Origin: Minisyncoccota bacterium
GTDB lineage: Bacteria; Patescibacteriota; Microgenomatia; UBA1400; PJMF01
DNA: 42,073 nt
Direction: 5' to 3'
Assembly: GCA_009991965.1 (NCBI GenBank)
Contig: JAACWQ010000004.1
Location: 1 to 42,073, forward strand
Shown here: positions 31,712 through 39,079 of the stretch, in pieces
Position numbering within the stretch: the first letter of the stretch is position 1
Layout: each line of letters starts with the position of its first letter
Made by a program: the position numbers and the translations under genes
Notes under the pieces: model-generated
Told to the model about the DNA's origin: nothing
The model's database searches: none
The model's input: only the letters and a program-made list of their open reading frames with translations

Positions 31712-32059
31712 TTATAACCTAGAGTACTTGGTGTGCTTGCCTTTTGCTTTTGAAATAGGATATTTTTTTTCATTAATTATTAGTTTTCTTCTCAGAGCCT
31801 CCGATACATCAATACCAAAATCATTTGCCATCAGCAAAACCCAATAAAAAACATCTGCTAACTCTTCGCCAATTTCTTGCTTGTGACTGCGCAAGTATGC
31901 AGTTAGTTCTTGCTCATTCTTCCACTGGAAATGTTCTGCTAATTCTGATAATTCCAACAAAAGTGAAATTACTAGGTCTTTTGGCGTGTGAAATTGCTTC
32001 CAATCCCGTTGATCACGAAATTTTATAATTTGTTTAGTTAGGTCTTGTATATCTGACAT
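31712..32059 (-). CDS. MazG-like nucleotide pyrophosphohydrolase
   Basis: All-alpha NTP/dNTP pyrophosphatase of the small iMazG/RS21-C6 kind. Magnesium ligands are visible in LLELSELAEHFQW (E39, E42) and EEIGEELADVFYW-like EELADVFYW (E66, D69). 115 residues from ATG 32059; an upstream TTG is rejected. TAGAAT ends 6 bases before the ATG. It removes abnormal or excess nucleotides, typically dCTP analogues in this subgroup. It is first in a run with the nuclease-helicase and the 67-residue protein. Confidence 0.88.
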   Translation of the reverse strand: MSDIQDLTKQIIKFRDQRDWKQFHTPKDLVISLLLELSELAEHFQWKNEQELTAYLRSHKQEIGEELADVFYWVLLMANDFGIDVSEALRRKLIINEKKYPISKAKGKHTKYSRL

Positions 32060-32065
32060 GATCAA

Positions 32066-32071
32066 ATTCTA
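32066..32071 (-). promoter_or_regulatory. -10 box of the MazG-like gene
   Basis: TAGAAT on the minus strand ends 6 bases before ATG 32059. The 140-base gap upstream (32066-32205) otherwise holds only the inverted repeat after sufD. Confidence 0.4.
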
Positions 32072-32183
32072 CTCCAATCGCAGAAATTAATTTCTTTTTT
32101 TTCTTCCCCCAACCAACTCCTCAACCTCCCGATCAAAATCAGAGACGAATGCTCTGTCCAATCAGCCATTGCCATCGCTGACA

Positions 32184-32206
32184 GTTATTAAGTATTGCTT
32201 AATAAC
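32184..32206. repeat. A+T-rich inverted repeat behind sufD
   Basis: GTTATTAAG-TATTG-CTTAATAAC, nine perfect base pairs with a 5-base loop, beginning at the sufD stop codon. No T-run follows on the minus strand, so it is a weak terminator candidate or a 3' stabilising hairpin. Confidence 0.45.
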
Positions 32207-32709
32207 TAAATCTGATTACTAGATTCTACCCCCAAAAACCCCTCCACAATCAACTTCTCCGCTTCTTTTCGACTCACCCCGCGACTCATGAGATAAAACA
32301 GTTGGCTCTCTGGGATAGAGCTGATACTCGCCGCGTGCGAACACTTGACATCATCGGTCAAAATCTCAAGCTCTGGTACCGCTTCCGCTTTGGCCTGTGG
32401 TGAAAGTAGGAGGATTCGCTCAGTCAAAAAAGAATTGGTATCCGGACAATCCGGATCAATTTTTATTTTCCCCCAAAAGGAAATGAAAGCGCTGTCTGCA
32501 ACCACGCCGTGCAATTTAGTTTTTGCTAGCGTGTGTGGTGCTTGGTGATGGATCGTAATTCTAATGTTGATGCGCTCACTGCCAGTAGCGTGAAAACTGC
32601 CGCTGAGTGTAAACTCCACTCCTGGTTTGGTTAAAAAGTACTCGTACTCACCAGGCTTGGAAACGGTGATACTTTGTGACTCGCTGATAGTTGTTTGGAT
32701 TGCAGACAT
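32206..32709 (-). CDS. sufD: Short SufD-like Fe-S assembly protein
   Basis: SufB/SufD beta-helix core protein reduced to 167 residues, against about 400 in standard SufD. The retained part is the C-terminal core: IKIDPDCPDTNSFLTERILLLSPQAKAEAVPELEI matches the SufD stretch with conserved P-E-L-E-I, followed by DDVKCSHAASISSIPESQLFYLMSRGVSRKEAEKLIVEGFL. That ending parallels the end of SufB next door. It overlaps sufB by one base (TAATG). It probably forms a SufB-SufC2-SufD scaffold in reduced form. Confidence 0.85.
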   Translation of the reverse strand: MSAIQTTISESQSITVSKPGEYEYFLTKPGVEFTLSGSFHATGSERINIRITIHHQAPHTLAKTKLHGVVADSAFISFWGKIKIDPDCPDTNSFLTERILLLSPQAKAEAVPELEILTDDVKCSHAASISSIPESQLFYLMSRGVSRKEAEKLIVEGFLGVESSNQI

Positions 32710-34136
32710 TAGCCGATGCTCCCTGCCATCTCGTGATCGATGAGTCGATTCATCTCAACCGCGTACTCCAATGGTAGTTTTTTGATCAAATCACCGATAA
32801 AGCCATGCACGATCATTTTGCGAGCAGCTTCTTCGTTGACGCCACGACTCATGAGGTAGAACAACTGCTCGTCGCCAATTTTGGAGACTGTTGCTTCGTG
32901 CTGGATTGCTACATCAGAAGCGAACACTTTATCGACTGGATAGGTATCTGAGCGCGACTCTGGGTCGAGCAAAAGCGCGTCGCAAATGACTGAGTTTTGG
33001 CTGTGATGGGCCTTGGGCCCAACAGAAACTAGACCGCGGTAGCTCGTGCGGCCACCATTTTTACTAATAGATTTTGAGACAATTGTGGAGCTCGTATACG
33101 GTGCCAAGTGAATCGCCTTGCTGCCGGTATCCTGGTGTTGTCCCTCGCCCGCTAGCGCCATGCTGAGGGTCTCACCCCTGGCACCTTTACCCGCCAGGAT
33201 GAAACTCGGATACTTCATGGTCACTTTGGAACCCATATTGAAATCCGTCCAGATCATTTCGCCTTCGGTCTCTACGCGAGCGCGTTTGGTGACGAGGTTA
33301 TAGACATTTTTGTACCAGTTTTGAATGGTAGTATATTGGCAGCGTGCGCCAGCTTTGACATAAATCTCGACGACTGCGGAATGGAGCGAGCCGCTCGAGA
33401 AACTTGGTGCTGTACAACCTTCTACATAATGCACTTTTGCCCCTTCATCAACGATAATCAGTGTGCGCTCAAACTGGCCAGCATTAGGAGAGTTGATGCG
33501 AAAATACGTTTGGAGCGGCAGCTGGACGTTGACGCCTTTTGGAATATAGACAAATGAACCACCCGACCAAACTGCGGAATTCAATGCCGCGAAAGTATTA
33601 TCGCCGCTCGGGATCAATTTGCCAAAGTATTCTTTGACCAAATCAGGATACTGCGCCAAACCCTCATCCATCGAGAGAAAAATGACGCCGTCTTTGGCGT
33701 AAGCAGCTTTGAGTGAGCCGTAGACAACTTCGCTGTCGTACTGGGCTTTGACGCCTGCCAAGACGCCACGCTCTGCTTCTGGAATGCCGAGTTTATCGAA
33801 AGTTGCTTTGACCTCTGGTGGCACGTCGTCCCAAGATTTTGACGGCGCATCGGTTGGCTTCAGGTAGTAATGAATGTCCTCAAATGCAATGGCCGACAAA
33901 TCTGCACCCCAAGGTGGCAACTGCATGTGCTCGTATTGCTCAAACGCTTTTAGACGCAGCTGGTGCATCCAGTCTGGCTCGTCTTTCATCGACGAAATTT
34001 CTTCTACTACCCATTTTGATAATCCAGGCTTGGCAATATGCTTGTAACTCGCCGTCGAAGAAAAGTACCCATGCTCATAGTTGGTGTCTTGACTTGGAGT
34101 AAAGGCGGTGGTGTTTTTCTGCGCAAACCGAGCCAT
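32709..34136 (-). CDS. sufB: SufB Fe-S cluster scaffold subunit
   Basis: Core scaffold on which Fe-S clusters are built, with SufC and SufD. 475 residues, normal length. It has the long beta-helix region (GGSFVYIPKGVNVQLPLQTYFRIN, VDEGAKVHYVEGCTAP), the SKSISKNGGRTSYRGLVSVGPKAHHSQNSVICDALLLD segment and the end HEATVSKIGDEQLFYLMSRGVNEEAARKMIVHGFIG. ATG 34136 overlaps the NUDIX stop by one base (TGATG). The gene is noticeably G+C-richer than the nearby 29.5-32 kb stretch. Confidence 0.96.
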   Translation of the reverse strand: MARFAQKNTTAFTPSQDTNYEHGYFSSTASYKHIAKPGLSKWVVEEISSMKDEPDWMHQLRLKAFEQYEHMQLPPWGADLSAIAFEDIHYYLKPTDAPSKSWDDVPPEVKATFDKLGIPEAERGVLAGVKAQYDSEVVYGSLKAAYAKDGVIFLSMDEGLAQYPDLVKEYFGKLIPSGDNTFAALNSAVWSGGSFVYIPKGVNVQLPLQTYFRINSPNAGQFERTLIIVDEGAKVHYVEGCTAPSFSSGSLHSAVVEIYVKAGARCQYTTIQNWYKNVYNLVTKRARVETEGEMIWTDFNMGSKVTMKYPSFILAGKGARGETLSMALAGEGQHQDTGSKAIHLAPYTSSTIVSKSISKNGGRTSYRGLVSVGPKAHHSQNSVICDALLLDPESRSDTYPVDKVFASDVAIQHEATVSKIGDEQLFYLMSRGVNEEAARKMIVHGFIGDLIKKLPLEYAVEMNRLIDHEMAGSIG

Positions 34137-34597
34137 CAGATGTTACTCCGGCTCAAAATTTGGCGAATAAGTCCATTGGTCTCACCAGCAAAACCAAAAT
34201 CATAGAGAGCAATCTCGGCAAAAGAAACCCAAGCAAACTCAGTGTGCTCAGCACTCATACGTACTTTTTGCAGCCCGGACAATGCAACTTTCCAGCCAAC
34301 AATGAGCGTATAAAGTTGCTTCTCTCCGTCAAAGTAGGTGTCAAAAAAAATCGGTCGCGTAAACATGCTATCGGCCAAAGAAATTCCAGTCTCTTCCAAG
34401 ATTTCTCGCGTAATATCTGCTTGGTGTAAACTCCGCTCTGTCTGTTTTGATTGTGGCCACTCACTATTACCGCCTGGCAAATCCCATTGACCAGCGCGAG
34501 TTGCACTGTCATCTGCCCGCTTGAGAATCAAGACTCTGTTGTCTGCGACCAGCGCGGCTTTTTGTAAAACTTTTACTGTGTCTGTTAGTTGATGCAT
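34136..34597 (-). CDS. NUDIX hydrolase with a stretched Nudix box
   Basis: 153-residue pyrophosphohydrolase of nucleoside-diphosphate-linked compounds. The catalytic helix DITREILEETGI is intact, and RADDSATRAGQWDLPGG precedes it. About seven extra residues separate the GG from REILEE compared with the consensus GX5EX7REUXEEXGU. AAGGAG lies 5 bases before ATG 34597. It is inserted between sufC and sufB, overlapping sufB by one base, so it is expressed with the Fe-S machinery. Substrate unknown. Confidence 0.87.
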   Translation of the reverse strand: MHQLTDTVKVLQKAALVADNRVLILKRADDSATRAGQWDLPGGNSEWPQSKQTERSLHQADITREILEETGISLADSMFTRPIFFDTYFDGEKQLYTLIVGWKVALSGLQKVRMSAEHTEFAWVSFAEIALYDFGFAGETNGLIRQILSRSNI

Positions 34598-34599
34598 CG

Positions 34600-35358
34600 T
34601 TACTCCTTGAGGGCTGCGTAGCCTGTTTTTTCGAGCTGTTCGACTAGTTGAGGACCACCCGATTGCTTAATCTTACCCGCAACTACTACGTGCACAAAAT
34701 CTGGTTTGAGGTACTGCAAAATACGCTGATAATGGGTGATGACTAGAACACCAAGTGACAATTTTTTTTGTAAAAGCGCAACTGCCTTGGCGACTTTTTT
34801 GATTGCGTCGATATCGAGTCCAGAATCTGTTTCATCGAGAACAACGTACTTTGGCTCGAGCACGGCGAGTTGTAAAATCTCGAGCTGCTTTTTTTCACCT
34901 CCGCTAAAACCTTCGTTGAGTCCGCGGGTTAGAAATGCCTGACTAATCTCGAGCTCATCGGCAATTGCTTGTAAATGTTTGCGAAATTCGAGCACCGTTT
35001 TGAATAACCGCCTCGGTTCACTAGCGAAACGAGCTTGGTACGCTTGACGGAGGAAATTCTGGACTGAAACACCGGGCACTTCAACCGGATATTGAAAAGC
35101 CAAAAATAAGCCTTTTTGTGCCCGCTCGTCTGGAGAGAGTGAAATAATATCTTCACCGTCTAGGGTAACTTTTGAACCTGAGAGGATGGTGTATGACGGG
35201 TGACCTGCGAGCGCGTACGCCAGCGTACTTTTACCCGAGCCGTTGGGGCCCATGATGGCGTGCGTCTCACCAGGGTTTACAACCAGCGATACACCCTTGA
35301 GAATCTGCTTCTCATCGATCGAAACTGCTAAGTTGGTGAGTACTAAACCCTGTGACAT
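34600..35358 (-). CDS. sufC: SufC ATPase
   Basis: ABC-type ATPase that drives SufBCD remodelling. Walker A GPNGSGKST at 37-45, the signature NEGFSGGEKKQLEIL near 148-162 (ENGFSGGEKKR type, specific for SufC) and Walker B KYVVLDETDSGLDID. 252 residues, typical. It is the first gene of sufC-NUDIX-sufB-sufD. A TGT-TATAAT ends 11 bases before ATG 35358 and overlaps the stop of the secreted-protein gene. Confidence 0.97.
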   Translation of the reverse strand: MSQGLVLTNLAVSIDEKQILKGVSLVVNPGETHAIMGPNGSGKSTLAYALAGHPSYTILSGSKVTLDGEDIISLSPDERAQKGLFLAFQYPVEVPGVSVQNFLRQAYQARFASEPRRLFKTVLEFRKHLQAIADELEISQAFLTRGLNEGFSGGEKKQLEILQLAVLEPKYVVLDETDSGLDIDAIKKVAKAVALLQKKLSLGVLVITHYQRILQYLKPDFVHVVVAGKIKQSGGPQLVEQLEKTGYAALKE

Positions 35359-35369
35359 ATGCAGGGGGG

Positions 35370-35375
35370 ATTATA
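35370..35375 (-). promoter_or_regulatory. Extended -10 box of the sufCBD operon
   Basis: TGT-TATAAT on the minus strand, 11 bases before the sufC ATG, followed by a C-rich tract. The TAA inside the hexamer (35373-35371) is the stop codon of the preceding gene. Confidence 0.55.
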
Positions 35376-37317
35376 ACAGCACCTGCTCTTCAAACTGCTT
35401 TTTTTGCTCAAAAAAGCGTAGCTTGTCTGCCAACACCGATCGCAGATACCAATAGGCTTGTTGTGGATGACTTACACAATAGCGGAATTCTTTCGCACAA
35501 TTTGGCGCTAAGTAAACAATTTCCTCCTGTGAATACTTGTCACTTGAAATTGTCACAGTCACCTGCAGTGGCTTTTGTGAAGCAATATCGATAAAAATCA
35601 TGCCGTTGCTGCCATGTGCTGGCTGACTACTTGCCGTCGCTTCTATCTGTGAAAGTGAGATTTCTGGAGGCTCGGAAAGCAAAACAGGAAAATTTTGTTC
35701 ATCCCGAGGATACAAAACCAATCGAGCGGGGTTTCTACCAGCAATTGCATAGCGGTTGTTGATGTAGAGCGTTGTTTTTTCTGAGTGTGGCTCGCCCAAT
35801 TGTATCTCGGGAAATAATAAGCCTTTCTGGTTTTTACGTTCTGATATTAGTAATTCTGGTATAGCAAAGGGAACAAACTGATTCTCTGTTTCTTCAAAAC
35901 CCCAAGCTGTTTTCCCCTCTGTCGCTAGCCACTGCAAATCAATCATTGGGGTATTTTCTAATAACTCAAATGAATCGGGAGAAAAACGAATTACAGATTT
36001 ATTCAATTCGTCAAATGAAATCTCAGGCAAATCGCTTGCAAGCTGCCAAAAATTTGCTTCAGGAAATGAACTCGGTCTATTTTTCAGCACATCATTGCGC
36101 GCAGCTTGGCCCACCTGTGTACTACTCCCTCTCGAACCATCGAGGATAAATGGCGCAATCCACCAACCCATACTTTTTGCCGTGTCAGTTACATACGGAT
36201 CGGGAAATTTCTCATCATAAATTCGCAAGTCTGTAATAGAAAGTACGCCATCGCTCAGACGTAGTCGAGCTCTGTACTTGAGAGTTGTTATCCACCAAGC
36301 TTGTTCGGTCTCGTCTGTTTGACTAACACCGCCATAGATTGAAATTTGTTGTACTGGCTGCGTTCTCAACCAAGCGTAAAAATCTTTTGCTGCTAATACT
36401 TTGCCTTGCGAATTATTTTGCCACTGCGCTACCAAATCAAGTTGATTGAGAAACTCCTGCTGACTTTCTGCTGTGAGTGAATTTTCTATCCCAAGCATGG
36501 CAAAGGTATAGCCGTTGCTCAACGGTTGATTATGGGCCTGTAAAAACAAATGCGAAAAATAGTCGGTAGTAGCACCGCGCAATCTGTAGTCATTTGGCTG
36601 CGACGTATAGCTACTCGTTTGGTCGCCATAGTTGTACACAGGATCAGTTATGGTTTGACGAAGCATAAGCGTCGAATCAGCTGCACCCTCGCTTGGCATC
36701 AGTGCCCAATCTTTTCCACTCCAATACGGATAGTGTGGTGGCCCACCGTAGAGTGTGTACGAGTCTGTACCAAACTGCTCGCGGGTGATTTCGTGTGTGG
36801 TGACACCATATTGATCTCGCAACAGCTTGAGCGAAAACGGGTCGATCATCCACGCCGTCGTCGTCTTCGGATAGAAATTAAAAACTGCTTTGAACTGCTC
36901 CATATATGCGTCTATCAGGGCTTCTCGTTCACTTTGAGTGAACCCCACCAAAAATACGTGCTGGGCCTCAAACCAATTGTCTGACGTGCTGCGATACTTG
37001 ACGCCCGCTGCCTCGGCAAGCGCAGGAGTTATTTCGAGCAACCCGCCATACTCAAACGCAGGATATTTTTGGATTGCAGCAACAAATTCTGGATCACTAA
37101 GCGCGTCATAGCGGATGGTGAACGTGGCAGAAAGATTTCTCTGTTGCAACTCTGCTTGTTGCTGTGCAAATGCTGCAACGGTACCAGCATCACAACACTC
37201 CGTCCCCCGCACTTGATTAATAATCACGGTGTAATGGGGAATAGTTTCTGCGGCAAATACTTGAGAATACGTGCCGAAAAAACTGAGCAAAAACAAAACA
37301 AAAAGTAAAACTCTCAT
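35371..37317 (-). CDS. Large secreted protein, possibly polysaccharide-deacetylase-like fold
   Basis: 648 residues with a signal peptide (MRVLLFVLFLLSFFGTYSQVFA). The first ~330 residues have a barrel-like flow (TVIINQVRGTECCD, SATFTIRYDAL, TTTAWMIDPFSLKLLRDQYGVTTHEI), recalling polysaccharide deacetylase or glycoside-hydrolase barrels. I do not find the NodB D-D...H-x3-H metal motif, so activity is uncertain. The second half looks like beta-sandwich domains with many aromatic residues. GGAGAAG precedes ATG 37317, and it starts one base after the NUDIX stop. It is probably surface or secreted glycan-related. Confidence 0.6.
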   Translation of the reverse strand: MRVLLFVLFLLSFFGTYSQVFAAETIPHYTVIINQVRGTECCDAGTVAAFAQQQAELQQRNLSATFTIRYDALSDPEFVAAIQKYPAFEYGGLLEITPALAEAAGVKYRSTSDNWFEAQHVFLVGFTQSEREALIDAYMEQFKAVFNFYPKTTTAWMIDPFSLKLLRDQYGVTTHEITREQFGTDSYTLYGGPPHYPYWSGKDWALMPSEGAADSTLMLRQTITDPVYNYGDQTSSYTSQPNDYRLRGATTDYFSHLFLQAHNQPLSNGYTFAMLGIENSLTAESQQEFLNQLDLVAQWQNNSQGKVLAAKDFYAWLRTQPVQQISIYGGVSQTDETEQAWWITTLKYRARLRLSDGVLSITDLRIYDEKFPDPYVTDTAKSMGWWIAPFILDGSRGSSTQVGQAARNDVLKNRPSSFPEANFWQLASDLPEISFDELNKSVIRFSPDSFELLENTPMIDLQWLATEGKTAWGFEETENQFVPFAIPELLISERKNQKGLLFPEIQLGEPHSEKTTLYINNRYAIAGRNPARLVLYPRDEQNFPVLLSEPPEISLSQIEATASSQPAHGSNGMIFIDIASQKPLQVTVTISSDKYSQEEIVYLAPNCAKEFRYCVSHPQQAYWYLRSVLADKLRFFEQKKQFEEQVLL

Positions 37318-37318
37318 A

Positions 37319-37858
37319 TTACTTCTCCAAGGTATCTACAAGTGCGAACCCATGTGTAAGTTGTGCTTTCATATCTTCACTCAAATCAAAACTTGTTACT
37401 TCCTCGCGGGAAATCCAGCGAATCTGCGTTACTTCTTCCATCTGGGGAGACAAATCTAGTGTGCCAACCGATCTAACCATATACACAAAGCCTACGTGCT
37501 GTTCACAACCCTTCATCCGCAGCGGTGCTTTCGCATAGGCTTTTGGATCACTTCTGCGTTCCTGAAAGTTCTGCTCACAAATCCAGTGCAAATTGGTCTC
37601 TACCGGTGATGGCACGTACTCTGTTATTTTTGAATTTCTCGTATAGAGCGGATCATAGGTCTCGACCTTGACCCCTGTTTCTTCCAAAAATTCTCGCTCT
37701 GCTGCTTGGTGTGGCAACTCTCCGTCCTCCATATGTCCGCCAGGACAAAGCCAAAGGTGCAATTTCTTGTGATGGATAAGTAACACTTTGTTGTCGTGTA
37801 TCAACATACCTGCGGCGGTGTGACAAATTTTGGCGGGATATTGTTGGAGGTTGGCCAT
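37319..37858 (-). CDS. NUDIX hydrolase
   Basis: 179 residues with a canonical Nudix box GGHMEDGELPHQAAEREFLEETGV (G-x5-E-x7-R-E-x-x-E-E-x-G). It hydrolyses a nucleoside diphosphate derivative of unknown identity. A flanking KVLLIHHKKLHLWLCP strand and a longer C-terminal part (MRSVGTLDLSPQMEEVTQIRWISREEV) fit the fold. It lies 4 bases after the exonuclease gene, on the same strand, with no promoter of its own. Confidence 0.9.
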   Translation of the reverse strand: MANLQQYPAKICHTAAGMLIHDNKVLLIHHKKLHLWLCPGGHMEDGELPHQAAEREFLEETGVKVETYDPLYTRNSKITEYVPSPVETNLHWICEQNFQERRSDPKAYAKAPLRMKGCEQHVGFVYMVRSVGTLDLSPQMEEVTQIRWISREEVTSFDLSEDMKAQLTHGFALVDTLEK

Positions 37859-37862
37859 AGTA

Positions 37863-38447
37863 TTACAACAAACTCATCTGCATCCCCGTCTGTTTTTTTG
37901 GGGTAAAGCTAAAGTCTACCGGACAATCGACAAGCCTATTCCATTTATTGCGAAACTTCACTTCACCCTTAGTCCTACCGTAATCATAGACATCTCTTGT
38001 CACTGCAACATCTTGCAAACAATATTTTTCGAGTGCATCAAAATTATGAGTGTTGTAATACTTGACCGCATCGAGCCCATCACCACTTTTGCCTATGCCG
38101 AGTGTCGACTGTGCCACTGCGTCCAAGCTAATTCGGTGACCCGCGCTTTTTTTGATACACGTCAGCAAATCGAGCGTCGGGATGAGCGTAATATCTCCCT
38201 TGTAGTACGGGACCATGGTCTGCATATCGAAGCCGTCGATGTTGAAACCAATCACGACGTCAGCTGTCTCAAGCAAGGGGAAAAGATCCGGAAGATCATC
38301 CTCGAAAAAACTTCGCATCTCGCCTTGGCCCATAGTGCCTTCGCGGATGCAAACACCAACAAACGAGATTCCCAGTCGATCAGGGAAAAACCCACCAACA
38401 TCATCAAAAATCTTTTTGGTTTCTACATCGAGAATAATCTGTCGCAT
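37863..38447 (-). CDS. DEDDy-type 3'-5' exonuclease (RNase H-like fold)
   Basis: 194 residues with all three exonuclease motifs: IILDVETKK (D, E), ADVVIGFNIDGFDMQTM (second D) and YCLQDVAVTRDVY (Y-x3-D, DEDDy class). Similar to the stand-alone proofreading-like domains of DNA polymerase B and YprB-type proteins. Acts probably on DNA or RNA 3' ends. ATG 38447 follows TGG-TACAGT by 8 bases, with the hexamer touching the SOD stop. Confidence 0.85.
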   Translation of the reverse strand: MRQIILDVETKKIFDDVGGFFPDRLGISFVGVCIREGTMGQGEMRSFFEDDLPDLFPLLETADVVIGFNIDGFDMQTMVPYYKGDITLIPTLDLLTCIKKSAGHRISLDAVAQSTLGIGKSGDGLDAVKYYNTHNFDALEKYCLQDVAVTRDVYDYGRTKGEVKFRNKWNRLVDCPVDFSFTPKKQTGMQMSLL

Positions 38448-38453
38448 GACAGA

Positions 38454-39065
38454 CTACTGTACCACTGCCGCGTAGCACGCTTCAACCTTTGCCCAATCGA
38501 GCACCTGCCAAAATGCCTGAATATAATCTGGCCGTTTGTTTTGATACTTGAGATAATAGGCATGTTCCCAAACGTCGAGCCCGATAATCGGCTTGTCTGC
38601 TTGGAGCAATGGCGAATCCTGATTTGGCGTGCTGTTGACCGCAAGCGTGCCATCAATTTTTTGCACCAACCAAGCCCAACCGGAACCAAATTGACCTCCA
38701 GCAGCTTCAGCGAATTTTTGCTTGAACACGTCCATGCTGCCAAACGTTTTCGTCAGTGCAGCTACCAAAGTTGGTGCCTGTGCCTCGGTCGTACCAACAC
38801 CGAGAATACTCCAAAAAAGCGAGTGATTGGCGTGCCCACCACCGTGGTTGCGCACCGCCATTTTTATCTCTTCTGGTAAAGAGGATAGTTTGCCAAGTAA
38901 AGCCTCGACTGACAAACTTTGTAAGTCAGCGTGTTTTTCGAGTGCTGCATTTAATTTATCAACATAAGCCTGGTGATGCTTGGTGTAATGGATTTCCATT
39001 GTCCGGGCATCAATGTGTGGCTCGAGAGCGGTGTACTCAAATGAGAGTGGAGGAAGTATGTGCAT
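38454..39065 (-). CDS. sodA: Superoxide dismutase, Mn-type of the Fe/Mn family
   Basis: Detoxifies superoxide. Metal ligands are H26 (EIHYTKHHQAYV), H81 (GGGHANHSLFW), D164 and H168 (DVWEHAYYLKYQN). STPNQDSPLL carries the Gln typical of Mn enzymes, and GGQFGSGWAWLV is conserved. 203 residues, normal, no signal peptide, so cytoplasmic. ATG 39065 follows TGC-TATAGT by 8 bases; the hexamer contains the aldolase stop TAG. Presence suggests exposure to oxygen. Confidence 0.95.
   Translation of the reverse strand: MHILPPLSFEYTALEPHIDARTMEIHYTKHHQAYVDKLNAALEKHADLQSLSVEALLGKLSSLPEEIKMAVRNHGGGHANHSLFWSILGVGTTEAQAPTLVAALTKTFGSMDVFKQKFAEAAGGQFGSGWAWLVQKIDGTLAVNSTPNQDSPLLQADKPIIGLDVWEHAYYLKYQNKRPDYIQAFWQVLDWAKVEACYAAVVQ
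38456..38461 (-). promoter_or_regulatory. Extended -10 box of the exonuclease gene
   Basis: TGG-TACAGT on the minus strand ends 8 bases before ATG 38447. Its last base is the first base of the SOD stop codon TAG (38456-38454). Confidence 0.45.
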
Positions 39066-39073
39066 ATTAGGCC

Positions 39074-39079
39074 ACTATA
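39074..39079 (-). promoter_or_regulatory. Extended -10 box of sodA
   Basis: TGC-TATAGT on the minus strand, 8 bases before ATG 39065. The TAG inside it (39077-39075) is the stop codon of the aldolase-like gene. Confidence 0.55.

Noticed and set aside
37830-38879. Plus-strand reading frame of 349 codons
   Set aside because: It is antisense to the exonuclease and superoxide dismutase genes, both clearly real. The protein has no recognisable motif.
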